Below are positions 21,485-33,002 of a stretch of 64,000 bases of DNA, in pieces. Positions within the stretch are counted from its first letter, which is position 1. Every line of letters starts with the position of its first letter. This DNA is from Candidatus Caldilinea saccharophila (lineage in GTDB: Bacteria; Chloroflexota; Anaerolineae; Caldilineales; Caldilineaceae), in assembly GCA_016710365.1 (NCBI GenBank), contig JADJVW010000012.1, forward strand, positions 1-64,000, written 5' to 3'. A model generated the notes under the pieces. It was given only the letters and a program-made list of their open reading frames with translations. It ran no database searches and was not told where the DNA came from. A program made the translations under genes and the position numbers.

Positions 21485-22569
21485 AGCGCCCGATCCGGCT
21501 CGCCGCCGTCGTGGTCTCCTACAACGTGTGCGATCTGCTGCGCACGTGCCTGGACAGTATCGCGACGTCAGCGGTGCGCACGGCTGCGACGCGCACTGCT
21601 GTGGCGCTTGAGGTCGTCACGGTCGTCGTGGACAATGCAAGCAGCGACGGCAGCGCTGCCATGGTGGCGTCCGAGTTTCCCGACGCCCATCTCATCGCAA
21701 GCCGGCAGAATCTCGGCTTCACGGGCGGCAACAACGCCGCGCTGCAATGGCTGGGTTTCTCTACGGCGGAGGTCGATAGCACGCGGATGACGCGGATCGA
21801 GCAGATCGCCGCAGATCAAAATCAGCGTATATCCACCCAATCCGCGTCATCCGCGCGCCATCCTCAACCGGACTATGTGCTGCTTCTCAACCCCGACGCC
21901 GAGGTGACCGGCGACGCGCTGGGACAGATGGTCAATTTTCTGGAAACGCATCCTGATGCCGCGGTGTGTGGCGCGGGGCTGCGCTACGGTGACGGCGCAT
22001 TCCAGCACAGCGCGTTTCGCTTTCCCGGCGTGGCGCAGGTTTATCTCGATCTCTTCCCGCCCACGGGTCTGCGCGGCGGCCATCGGTTGCTCGACAGCCG
22101 CGTCAATGGCCGCTATCCCGCGGCGCGGTGGGTGCAAGGCGCGCCGTTCGCCGTCGATTTCGTGCTGGGCGCCGCCATGCTGGTGCGTGGGGCGGCGATC
22201 GTGCAGGTCGGCGCGCTGGATGACGGCTATTGGATGTATTGCGAAGAGATGGATTGGTGCCGCCGTTTTTGGCGCGGCGGATGGTCGGTCTATGTGCTGC
22301 CCGCCGCGCAGATCATCCATCACGAGGCGCAGAGCAGCCGGCAGCACCGCTGGCAGACACAGGCGCGCTTGTGGCGCAGCCGTCTCCGCTTCTACGCCAA
22401 GTATGCGGACGAATACCCGCCGGGTGCGCTGTGGCTGATCCGCCGTCTGATCCGCGCCGGCATGGCGCAGCAAGCGCGGCGCGCAGAGCGACGCTTCGCC
22501 CGCGGCGAGATCGACGGCGTAGCGCTTCAGCAGGCGCTGGCCGCCTCTGCCGCGATCCGGGAGCTTTGA
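21481..22569 (+). CDS. Family 2 glycosyltransferase (rhamnosyltransferase WbbL-like)
   Basis: A 362-residue GT-A fold enzyme. Visible are AAVVVSYNVCDLLRTCL at the N-terminus, VVVDNASSDGSAAMV, NLGFTGGNN, LLLNPDAEV (metal-binding DxD region), and EEMDWCRRFWRGGW near the acceptor site. It transfers a sugar from a nucleotide donor in polysaccharide assembly at the inner face of the membrane. GTG 21481 overlaps the corrected stop of the lipoprotein gene by 3 bp. Between DNASS and the DxD motif, residues encoded by 21778-21865 (TRMTRIEQIAADQNQ and on) look like an in-frame insert of a dispersed CGCGGAT-type repeat; relatives normally pass directly from the NN motif to the LLLNPD motif. Confidence 0.82.
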   Translation: MKRPIRLAAVVVSYNVCDLLRTCLDSIATSAVRTAATRTAVALEVVTVVVDNASSDGSAAMVASEFPDAHLIASRQNLGFTGGNNAALQWLGFSTAEVDSTRMTRIEQIAADQNQRISTQSASSARHPQPDYVLLLNPDAEVTGDALGQMVNFLETHPDAAVCGAGLRYGDGAFQHSAFRFPGVAQVYLDLFPPTGLRGGHRLLDSRVNGRYPAARWVQGAPFAVDFVLGAAMLVRGAAIVQVGALDDGYWMYCEEMDWCRRFWRGGWSVYVLPAAQIIHHEAQSSRQHRWQTQARLWRSRLRFYAKYADEYPPGALWLIRRLIRAGMAQQARRAERRFARGEIDGVALQQALAASAAIREL

Positions 22570-22589
22570 AATCCGTTTGGGAATGTTCT

Positions 22590-22700
22590 CCCTTTGACGC
22601 AGAGTCACAGAGATGCGGAGAACCGCAGCGAAAATTGAGAAATGCAATCGGCAATTCTCTGCGCTTGCTCTGCGACCCTGCGTCTCCGCGTCAAAATGGG
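22590..22700. repeat. Dispersed CAGAGTC / TCTCTGCG-type repeat
   Basis: Intergenic DNA with paired stretches of the type GACGCAGAGTCACAGAGATG and CTCTGCGACCCTGCGTCTCC, roughly inverted around a central AT-rich part. A related stretch lies at 45608-45660. Nothing coding is seen here. Confidence 0.55.
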
Positions 22701-22738
22701 AAATTTTCAGAACGACGTCTTTAGAAGAAGGTAAATTT

Positions 22739-23692
22739 ATGTCGCAGCTTCTTATTTCATCACGCCGCGTTTTGGCGCAATGCCTGGCTGCGTGTGTGCT
22801 TTTGCTGGCGCTGACCACACCTGCCGCCGCGGTCGATGCAAGCGAGTTCGACCCGGATCGCGCGCTTGCCCATGCAGAGTATCTTGCCGCTGTCATCGGC
22901 GACCGGCCCGCGGGCACGCTGGGTGAACAGGAAGCCGCGGGCTGGCTGGCCGGACAATTTGCGGCGCTCGGCTACGCGGTGCGCATTCAGCCTTTCCCGC
23001 TGCGCCGCGGCGGCAATGAGATCATCGGGATGAATGTGATCGCCACCCGCGCCGGCTTGCCGGACTATGGCGTGCTCTACGCGGGCGCACACTATGACAC
23101 CGTCGAACGCTTGTCGGATCTGCCCTACGGCGGGCCAGGCGCCAATGACAACGCCGCCGGAGTCGGCGTCCTGCTCGAAGCCGCGCGGCTGTATGCGTCT
23201 GCGCCATTTACGCCTACGCTCACCCTGATCGCCTTTGGCGGCGAGGAAAACGGGCTGGCGGGTTCGCGCTACTTTGTCAACCACCTGCCGCCAGACGGGC
23301 GTTTTCTGGCGCAAGCGATGGTGAATTTCGATTGCGTCGGCATTGGCGACGCCCTGCATCTCTACGCTGTACGCGACGCCGATCGCGCGCTGGCCGAGTC
23401 GCTGCCGGTGACGCCGGATCGCATCGACTACCTGACGCATGGCTCCAGCGACCATGCGTCGTTCTCCGATGGCGGCATCCCGTCCGTGATGTTTAACATG
23501 CACTCACCCGATGGCGCGTGTGGGCCGGACTATCACAGGCCGACCGATACTGCCGACAAACTGGAGCGTCCGGCCGTCGCACGCGTGGGCGCAGCCGCGG
23601 TGTCGGCGCTGAATTTCTTGAGCGAAGGGGCGTCGCCGCGTGCGGCTACTTTGCTCTATCTGCCTTTGATTCACGGTGTGGCAAACCCATAA
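22739..23692 (+). CDS. Secreted M28-family zinc aminopeptidase
   Basis: A 317-residue protein with a signal peptide (basic N-terminus, hydrophobic core, AAAVDA cleavage region). The M28 metal ligands are in order: His/Asp in AGAHYDTVE, Asp in GANDNAAGVG, the general base and ligand Glu pair in GGEENGLAGSRYF, Asp in NFDCVGIG and His in CGPDYHRPTDT. It should release N-terminal amino acids from peptides outside the cytoplasm. The C-terminus ends in LLYLPLIHGVANP; a short aliphatic YLPL-type tail recurs, as far as I recall, in exported Chloroflexi proteins. It lies between two glycosyltransferase genes, with no obvious functional link. Confidence 0.85.
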   Translation: MSQLLISSRRVLAQCLAACVLLLALTTPAAAVDASEFDPDRALAHAEYLAAVIGDRPAGTLGEQEAAGWLAGQFAALGYAVRIQPFPLRRGGNEIIGMNVIATRAGLPDYGVLYAGAHYDTVERLSDLPYGGPGANDNAAGVGVLLEAARLYASAPFTPTLTLIAFGGEENGLAGSRYFVNHLPPDGRFLAQAMVNFDCVGIGDALHLYAVRDADRALAESLPVTPDRIDYLTHGSSDHASFSDGGIPSVMFNMHSPDGACGPDYHRPTDTADKLERPAVARVGAAAVSALNFLSEGASPRAATLLYLPLIHGVANP

Positions 23693-23716
23693 AGATGGAA
23701 AAGAAGGAGCGACGAC

Positions 23717-24478
23717 GTGGCCATGCAGCAACTGGTAGCGGTCATCTTAACCTATAACGAAGCGCATCACATCGCGGCGTGTATTGCCTCGCTGCGGGCG
23801 TGGGTGGACGTCGTCGTGGTGTGGGATTCGGGCAGCACGGACACACAAGTTCGCGCCGCGGCCGCGGGTGCGCTGGTGGTGCAGCGGCCGTTCGACCACT
23901 ACGCCGCGCAACGTCAGGCCGCGCTCGACGCCATCGACGCTGCCTGGATCCTATTTGTCGACGCCGATGAACGCGCCACGCCTGCGCTCGCGTCCGAAGT
24001 TCGCCAGGCCATCGGCGCGCCGGGGAGGTGGTGGGCTTGACGCCGCGGCGCAACTTTATCGTCGGCCACGAGATCGCGGCGGCGGGCTTTACGCCCGACT
24101 ACCAATTGCGCCTGTTGCGCCGGGACGCGGCGCGCTATGTCGCCGACCGCCAGGTGCACGAGATCGTAGAGCTGGCCGGGCCTAGCGCGCACCTGACGCA
24201 TCCACTCATCCATTACAATTACCAGACGTGGGCGCAATTTCACCGCAAACAGCGCGTCTACGCCGCCTACGAGGCGCGCATCCTGGCCGCACGTGACATC
24301 CGGCCGCGGCCACACAATTTCATCGTGCAGCCCATCCGGGAGTTCCGGCAGCGTTTTATTGCGTTGCAAGGGTGGCGGGATGGATGGCAAGGGGGTGCGG
24401 ATGGCCTTTTGGCTGGCCTGGTATTATGGGCTGATGCCCTATGTCATTCTGCTTCGTCTTCAACCGCGGGCAGGATGA
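23717..24478 (+). CDS. Family 2 glycosyltransferase, LPS-type core GT (frameshifted)
   Basis: The N-terminal 95 residues contain AVILTYNEAHHIAACIASL, VWDSGSTDTQ and the metal-binding LFVDADERATP of WaaE/KdtX-like GT2 enzymes. The frame shifts near 24020 (GAPG then EVVGLTPRRNFIVG), and the acceptor half follows with YQLRLLRRDAARYV, QVHEIVELAGPSAHL and a C-terminal amphipathic region. A second shift near 24385 yields the natural ending FWLAWYYGLMPYVILLRL. GTG 23717 has AAGGAG 7 nt upstream; ATG 23723 is an alternative. Its 3' end overlaps the convergent kinase gene by about 35 bp. It probably adds a sugar to a glycolipid or surface polymer. Confidence 0.75.
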
Positions 24479-26087
24479 AGTAGAAACGGCTGCCGCCGTT
24501 AGGGACATTTTCTGCGCCGACAGAGCCTTGCAGACGCTCCACAATCCGTTTGACAATGGAGAGACCCAGGCCATAGCCCTTGCGTCCCTCGCTGCGCGGG
24601 GCGCGCAACATCGGTTTGAATAAATGTGACGTATCTTCGGAAACACCGGGGCCGTTGTCGATCAGCCAGAAGCGCACCCAGGGGCCATCTAGGAGATCAA
24701 ATCCTAACGTGATATCCGGGGGATCGCCGCCATATTTCAGCGCGTTGACGATATAGTTGTACCACACCTCTTCCAACCACGGCCCATATCCCATCGTTAA
24801 CGGCCAGTCATTGGGTATGTGAACGGTTGCATTGCGTTCCACCAACATAAACTCGACCCGACTGATGGCCTCCGCTATGATGCTCTGCATGTTCACAGGC
24901 TCGATCTCGACAGTCAACGCCCCGCGCACGCCCGCCAGCAGCAATAGCGATTCGATAATATGATTCATGCGCATGCTGTTGTCGATGATCTGCTGGAGAT
25001 AGACGAGCACCTCGTCGGGGTGCAGGAAGGCAAAATTTTCACGCAGCATATCGCCATAGCCTGCCACCAGCGAAAGCGGCGTTTTGAGATCATGCGCGAC
25101 CGTGTGCGCAAAGGCATCCAGCTCCTCATTGCGCAAACGCAGTTCTTCGGCCTGGCGGTTCAGGTCCTGAAAAAAGCGTGCATTTTCGATGGCGATCGCG
25201 GCTGACGCGGCCAGCGTCTCGGCAAGGATGCGGTCGGCGTCGGTAAATTTGCCAGACCGCTTGTTGACCAGCTCCAGCACGCCGAGCACTCGATCCGGTG
25301 CACGCAGCGGCACCGCCAATAACGTGTGCGTACGGAAATTCAACTTGGCGTCGCTGGAGGTCGAGAAGCGTGGCTCGTGGGCGGCATCGTTGACAAGCAC
25401 TGTTTCGCGGTTGGCAAATGCCCACCCCGCAACGCCCTGCCCTGGCGCAAGCGGCACATGTCGCGGTTCGACGTACTCGCCGTTGGCATAAATTGCCACA
25501 CATTCGAGCAATTCACTTGCCCCCAGCAGCCACACCGAGCTACCTTCTGTGTTGGTGAATTCGCAAATGCTGCTGACAAGTTGTGAAGTGATCTGATCTT
25601 CCTCCAACGTCGAAGTGAAGATCTGCGTCGCGCGGTTGAGCAGCGCCAACTTCTGGTTCTGCTCATGGAGGTCATGGACGATGGCATCGCGTTCCAATCG
25701 TTTGCGATGATCCTGGATCACGCGATCGATAGCGGAGGGTAACTGTTCCAGATATCCAACTCCCGTGCTCTTGATGATATAGTCGGAGATGCCAAGACGC
25801 AGCGCCTCGACGACAATGGTCACATCATCTTCCGCAGTGACCATGATGGTCGGGGGGCGGTTTTCGTTCTCCATCAATTTGTAGAGAAGCTGAATGCCGT
25901 TCAACTCAGGCAGTTGATAGTCGAGAACAATCAAATCATACCGTTCGCGATTGAGAAATCCCAAGCCCTCAGGCCCCGTATGCGCAAGTTCAACCGAGAA
26001 GCCTTCCTGCTCCATCTGTTCCTTGAATAGATGGGCTAAGGCAACATCATGTTCTACATACAGAATGCTTGGCTGAGGGGTCTGCAT
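24444..26087 (-). CDS. Response regulator-GAF-sensor histidine kinase hybrid
   Basis: A 547-residue cytoplasmic protein. Residues 1-120 form a receiver domain (phospho-acceptor Asp in LIVLDYQLPELNG, Lys in YIIKSTG). A GAF domain follows at ~165-310 (GSSVWLLG; GQGVAGWAFANRETVLVND), then a HisKA helix with the phospho-His in VAHDLKTPLSLVAGYGDM and a HATPase domain (YNYIVNALKYGG, DNGPGV, GYGLGLSIVKR). There is no membrane segment. The receiver at the N-terminus implies input from another kinase before the own kinase acts. ATG 26087 lies 7 nt after the sbcC stop; 26132 is an alternative overlapping sbcC. It may be co-transcribed with sbcDC. Confidence 0.85.
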   Translation of the reverse strand: MQTPQPSILYVEHDVALAHLFKEQMEQEGFSVELAHTGPEGLGFLNRERYDLIVLDYQLPELNGIQLLYKLMENENRPPTIMVTAEDDVTIVVEALRLGISDYIIKSTGVGYLEQLPSAIDRVIQDHRKRLERDAIVHDLHEQNQKLALLNRATQIFTSTLEEDQITSQLVSSICEFTNTEGSSVWLLGASELLECVAIYANGEYVEPRHVPLAPGQGVAGWAFANRETVLVNDAAHEPRFSTSSDAKLNFRTHTLLAVPLRAPDRVLGVLELVNKRSGKFTDADRILAETLAASAAIAIENARFFQDLNRQAEELRLRNEELDAFAHTVAHDLKTPLSLVAGYGDMLRENFAFLHPDEVLVYLQQIIDNSMRMNHIIESLLLLAGVRGALTVEIEPVNMQSIIAEAISRVEFMLVERNATVHIPNDWPLTMGYGPWLEEVWYNYIVNALKYGGDPPDITLGFDLLDGPWVRFWLIDNGPGVSEDTSHLFKPMLRAPRSEGRKGYGLGLSIVKRIVERLQGSVGAENVPNGGSRFYFILPAVEDEAE

Positions 26088-26094
26088 GGCCCGG

Positions 26095-28783
<2,689 letters not shown>

Positions 28784-28803
<20 letters not shown>

Positions 28804-30196
28804 CGCGCCTCCCTTGCGTGGGTGTGCTCCGTGGTTCAGCGTCGATGCGCTGCAAATAGCCGTCGAGTTCCGCCAGGATCGCGTCGGGGGGCGCACCGGT
28901 CAACGCCAATTGCTTGAGCGATAACGCGGCCTGCATCCAGCGCGTCTTGTGATCGGCAAAACGCACATCGCGACCAAACAGATCGGCCAACACCCGCTGC
29001 TCCAGCTCGGTGCGGGTCGGTGCGTCCCCGCTGTCGATGGCGAAATCGGCGCTTTGCAGCAGACTCTTCACCTGTGCGCTCAACGGGCGGAACGCGGCGT
29101 GCACCGCCGCTTCGAGGCCGGCCATGTCGAGGGCGCGGCGATCAAAAGGCAACACACCGGAGAGGTACAGCTCGATCACCGGCGGGGTGGTCTCAAGTTG
29201 TCCGCCGGCGCTCAGCTCCGTGGCCAGGTCGCTGGCTTTGCGCGTCACATATTCGTTGACGCGCGCCGTGAGGTCTTCGGGCGATGTGACATGGTCGACC
29301 TTGAAGCTGTACTGGCGAAAACAGCGCCGCGGCGGATTGCCTTGTTGGCTACGATGATGGCGCCCAGCTTCGTCTTGCGGTGTGGCGGTGTCCACGTCAA
29401 CGGCAAGATAGCCGCGCGGCGTCCAGGCCGCCTCGGAGATGGAGCACGCTTCCGGGCTGCCGGGGTTGTGGATCCAATGCTCCAACACAAAAGGTTTATG
29501 GAAATGACCAAGGGCGACATAATCTACCTGGTCGCGCAGCGCAGCCCATTGGCGAAACGCCACGCCGCCTGCCTTGTCGTCCATTTCCCCCTCGACCCCG
29601 GCATGGGTGACGAAAATGTTATATTCGATGCCCTCCTTGGGCGTCGCAGCCAGGGATTCGGCGTATAGATTGATGGCCGCGGCCGTACTGGCGCCATAAT
29701 AACGTAAACCGTAAATGCGCACGCCGGGTTTCGGTTCGTAAAAAGCGCCTTGGCGACGCACGGGATCCCAGGGTTGGAGGTCAAAGCTGCCCTCTTTGAC
29801 TTCGGCGTCAAGCAGGATGATCAGATCCTGGAGCGCCAGAAACTTCATCCAGCCAATGGTGTCTTCGTAGTAAGTGCGCTCATGGTTGCCTTCGACCGCG
29901 ATGCAGGGAATGCCTGCGTCGCGTAGCCGGCGCAGGCCGCGCATGGCCTGGTTGAGCGTCAGGGCGTCGATGGCGCGCTTGTGAAAGAGGTCGCCGGCGA
30001 GAATGACGAAGTCCACCGGCCCGCTGATGGGCTCGTCGAAATGGAGTTCCTTGCCGCCGCGGCGCGGCTGATAGACGCCGATCGCCTTGTCGAGGACGGC
30101 GTTGAACGCGGCCGCAAAATCGTTGAAGCGCTCCTTGTGGCCGTATTGAAGATAACCGAGATGAATGTCAGCGCAATGCAGAAAGCGTGTCTTCAT
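28784..30196 (-). CDS. sbcD: SbcD/Mre11-type exonuclease subunit
   Basis: A 470-residue calcineurin-like phosphoesterase. Metal-binding motifs are CADIHLGYLQYG at residues 6-18, VILAGDLFHKRAID near 75, AVEGNHERTYY near 112, and the later VALGHFHKPF near 245. Its C-terminal part is the SbcC-binding/capping region. ATG 30196 was chosen over 30286, since MKTRFLHCADIHLG is the canonical start; the upstream part is antisense to nothing conserved. It follows the GNAT gene by 7 bp and overlaps sbcC. It is the nuclease partner in SbcCD, giving 3'-5' exonuclease and hairpin endonuclease activity. Confidence 0.9.
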
Positions 30197-30203
30197 GGAG
30201 GGT

Positions 30204-31252
30204 TCACGGTCTTTCGTCAGCGATAGCGGCGTCGGCGTCCTCTGCCAGCCGCCGGCGCATCGTGACCAGGGTGCGTTGGGGCGCAAACCCGGAGCGCACC
30301 AGGTAGTCGATGGCGCTGCGATGTTCGGTGCAGACGCTGATGCGGATCGGCCAGCGTGGATAGTGCTGCAACTGCCAGAGCGCCCAATCGATCAGCGGCC
30401 GGTCGTAGCTGCCATATTGTTCGGGACGCACCCACAACTGCATGCAATGCTCGCCGCGCCAGCGTCGCGCGTCGAGCAGCAGGGCCGCCTCAAAGCGTGG
30501 TGAATTCTGAATCACGCGACGGTAGTGGACGCCGCGGCCTGCCAAACGCCAGAACCATTCGCCGAGCCGATCTTCAAAAGTCGCCTGAAAGTCGGTGCGC
30601 CGGATCGAGCGCCACCACTGAGCGTGCGACCCTAGTTGGTGATTGACCAGCTCGTACAGCGACTGCCAGTCGGACGCTGCAAAGGGCTTGATCAGCGGGT
30701 GCGGCGTCAAGGCGCTCACCAGGGGCGCGCGGGGCGCGCGCAGATCCATCATGGCCGTGACATCGTCAAAGCCGAGGCTTTTGTAAAGATGATAGGCAAC
30801 GGTGTTGGCTTGGTAGACCTGGAGCACCGCCCACAGCCCACCCGCGCGCGTGGCGTGTTCGAGTGCAACTTCCATCAGACGCCGCGAGATGCCGCGCCCC
30901 CGAAAGCCGGGGGCGACCGCCACATTGGCAATTTGCCAGCGTGTGGCGTATTTGTCGGCGCGCTGCACCGTGATGTTCCCCACCACGTGACCCTGCTCAA
31001 CCCACACAAAGCCATTGAGCAAGTCGTTGAATTCTCCCGTGCCGCGATTTAGCACGCCCAACAGACCACCGAAGTGGCTCATCGTGCGCATCTCACGCAG
31101 CGCTGCGGAGCCGCGATCATCCAGTTCCGCGGCAAAAGCCACGGAGATCAACTCGGCGACGGCGCGCGCAGGTCGCGGCCGATGTCGAAAGGGCGAATGC
31201 CTGTTTCCAACCGTTGATCGTACTGGTAGCCGGGCACGGGAATGACAGTCAT
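30204..31252 (-). CDS. GNAT-family N-acetyltransferase (5' frameshift)
   Basis: The acetyl-CoA pyrophosphate-binding signature VAPGFRGRGISRRLM is near residue 135, followed by YQANTVAYHLYKSLGFDDV. The remaining ~150 residues look like a second, degenerate GNAT half. The start is masked by an extra GC in a GCGCGC run near 31168: ATG 31252 begins MTVIPVPGYQYDQRLETG and joins to RAVAELISVAFAAE once two bases are removed. It starts just after the grpE stop and ends 7 bp before sbcD, so it belongs to this leftward transcription unit. The substrate (protein or small molecule) is unknown. Confidence 0.72.
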
Positions 31253-31254
31253 GG

Positions 31255-31860
31255 TCAGATCGCCACACGCACCAACGCCGGGCGCAACACATGGCCTTTG
31301 AGCATATATCCGGCGCGCAACGCTTCGATGATATGTCCGCTGGCGACGCCGTCGCTGGGCGCGCTGGCGATTGCCTCATGGATCGTCGGGTCGAACTCTC
31401 CTTCCGTTGGAATAGGCGTCAGCCCCTCTTCTTCGAGCAGGCTGCGCAGTTTGCGCTGAATCTGGCGAAAGCCTTCGACCCATGCTTCTTGTGCGTCGAC
31501 GCCCGCGGGCGCGTGGGCAAAAGCAAGGTCGAAATCGTCCATCACAGGCAGCATACGCTTGATGATGTGAGTGCTGACGCGTTCCATCTCTTCGGCGAGT
31601 TGGCGATCCTGGCGACGCCGGCTGTTCTGGAATTCGGCCGCCAGGCGCTGTGATTTATCGGTGATTTCGGCGCATTCCTGGCGCGCTTCGGACAACTCTG
31701 CTTCGAGGCGCGCTACGGTTTCGAGCAGCTCCGCTGCGTCGATGTCTGCTGCGTCTGCCGGGACTTGTGCATCGGCTGCTACATTGGCAGCCTCGGTTGC
31801 AACTTCCTCTTCTTTTGAGGCTTCCTGCTGTTCAACTTGTTCAACTTTTTCTTCAGCCAT
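31255..31860 (-). CDS. grpE: Nucleotide exchange factor GrpE
   Basis: A 201-residue protein: acidic, Glu/Ala-rich N-terminus, a long coiled coil (ARLEAELSEARQECAEITDK), then the GrpE core with AEFQNSRRRQDRQLAEE, LLPVMDDFDLAFAH (here MLPVMDDFDL) and the beta-domain ending EFDPTIHEAI...GHIIEALRAGYMLKGHVLRPALVRV. It opens DnaK to release ADP. ATG 31860 has a GGAGAG-like site upstream and skips an unneeded 15-residue extension. hrcA is immediately upstream, as in classical heat-shock operons, but dnaK and dnaJ do not follow: a GNAT gene does. Confidence 0.93.
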   Translation of the reverse strand: MAEEKVEQVEQQEASKEEEVATEAANVAADAQVPADAADIDAAELLETVARLEAELSEARQECAEITDKSQRLAAEFQNSRRRQDRQLAEEMERVSTHIIKRMLPVMDDFDLAFAHAPAGVDAQEAWVEGFRQIQRKLRSLLEEEGLTPIPTEGEFDPTIHEAIASAPSDGVASGHIIEALRAGYMLKGHVLRPALVRVAI

Positions 31861-31898
31861 ACTGATACGATACTCTCCATCAAAAAATTTTGTTAACA

Positions 31899-31926
31899 CT
31901 TCCAAAAATGCGAAGCTTTTTGGAAG
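31899..31926 (-). promoter_or_regulatory. Hairpin in the hrcA-grpE spacer
   Basis: A 10-bp perfect stem (CTTCCAAAAA / TTTTTGGAAG) with an 8-nt loop. On the coding strand a T-rich tract (ATTTTTTG) follows about 11 nt later, so it could weaken transcription into grpE. It does not match the CIRCE operator (TTAGCACTC-N9-GAGTGCTAA). Confidence 0.55.
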
Positions 31927-31954
31927 GTGCAGTCTACTTTTGTTTTAGCCTGAC

Positions 31955-32999
31955 TCAGCCGCCGTACATCTCCTCAAGCTTTTCGCTCATGATCTCCGAC
32001 ACAAAGCGCACCGCGCCGATGGTGTGACCGTAGCGCATACGCACCGGGCCGATCACCCCCAACATGCCCGACACGCGGTCGCTGGCGCCATAGCGCGAGA
32101 GGATCAGCGTCACATCGCGCAATTCATCGTAACGGCCGTCGCCAGCGATCACGACGTGCACCGCGTTGCTGCCTGGCAGATCCTCGGCGATCTGTTCGAT
32201 CACGCCCGGTTCTTCGAGCACGCGCACGATGCGCCGCGCGTTTTCACCCTCGGCAAACTCCGGCGCGCTCAGCACTTCGGCGAGGCCATCGCGGAACAGG
32301 ATGCCGCCGACATGTTGCTCGATGCGCCGCATGGTGGCGGCCGCAATTCGGCGACCTGGGCGGCAAAAGGCGTCAAGCAGCTCGTCGCCGCCGCTACACT
32401 GCTGCCGTCAAGCCCGCAAGCTGGTCGTTCAGCTCATTGCTGACGCGGCTCAACTCGTTTTGTTCGATTGGCTTGTCGAGATCGAGCAATTGCTGCTTGA
32501 CTGCGCCCTCTTGCAACACCAGAACAAGCAGCACTTTGGCGCCCTGGATGTGGACAAGCTCCATGTGCTTGAAGGTGCAGCGGATGGTGCGCGGCGCGGT
32601 GGCTACGGCCGCACTCTGGGCGGTCCTGGCGAGCATTGCCGTGCTCGTGCGCAGCCACTGGTCGACTTCGGGCGGCGCGTGGTGAAACTGACGCCGGATG
32701 ATCGCCTGTTCTTCCAGGCTCAGCTCCAGGCTGGCGAGGAGATAGTGCACGAAAAAGCGATAACCCAGGTCGGTGGGCACGCGACCGGCGCTGGTGTGCG
32801 GGTGGGTCAGCAGTCCCAGCCGTTCGAGCGCGGCCAGGTCATTGCGGATCGTCGCGGGGCTGACGCCGAGATCATGGCGCCCCACGATGCCTGCGCTGCC
32901 GACGGGCTGCGCGGTCTGCACAAATTCCTGGATGACGATCCGCAGCACCTCGCGCTGGCGTTCGGAAATGGAGTCGATCGTTAGCTGTTCGTCATGCAT
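31955..32999 (-). CDS. hrcA: Heat-inducible transcription repressor HrcA (frameshifted)
   Basis: The N-terminal winged helix is clear (SERQREVLRIVIQEFVQTAQ; GVSPATIRNDLAALERLGLL; HTSAGRVPTDLGYRFFVHYL), and the GAF-like core and C-terminus continue in another frame (GGILFRDGLAEVLSAPEF; DVTLILSRYG; GMLGVIGPVRMRYGHTIGAV), ending SEKLEEMYGG. The break is between about 32330 and 32400. HrcA represses chaperone operons by binding CIRCE. I found no CIRCE inverted repeat upstream of hrcA or grpE, so its targets (groESL or dnaK) may lie elsewhere. It starts 3 bp after the sugar-transferase stop and may be read from that operon. Confidence 0.85.
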
Positions 33000-33002
33000 G
33001 AT

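Noticed and set aside
20158..22569. A single 803-codon frame joining a lipoprotein to a glycosyltransferase
   Set aside because: Removing one G from the run at 21405-21408 gives the lipoprotein a natural end with a stop overlapping a GTG start; an extracytoplasmic lipoprotein fused to a cytoplasmic glycosyltransferase is also implausible.
31861..33002. CIRCE operator near hrcA/grpE
   Set aside because: Searched by eye for TTAGCACTC and GAGTGCTAA; only an unrelated 10-bp stem was found.
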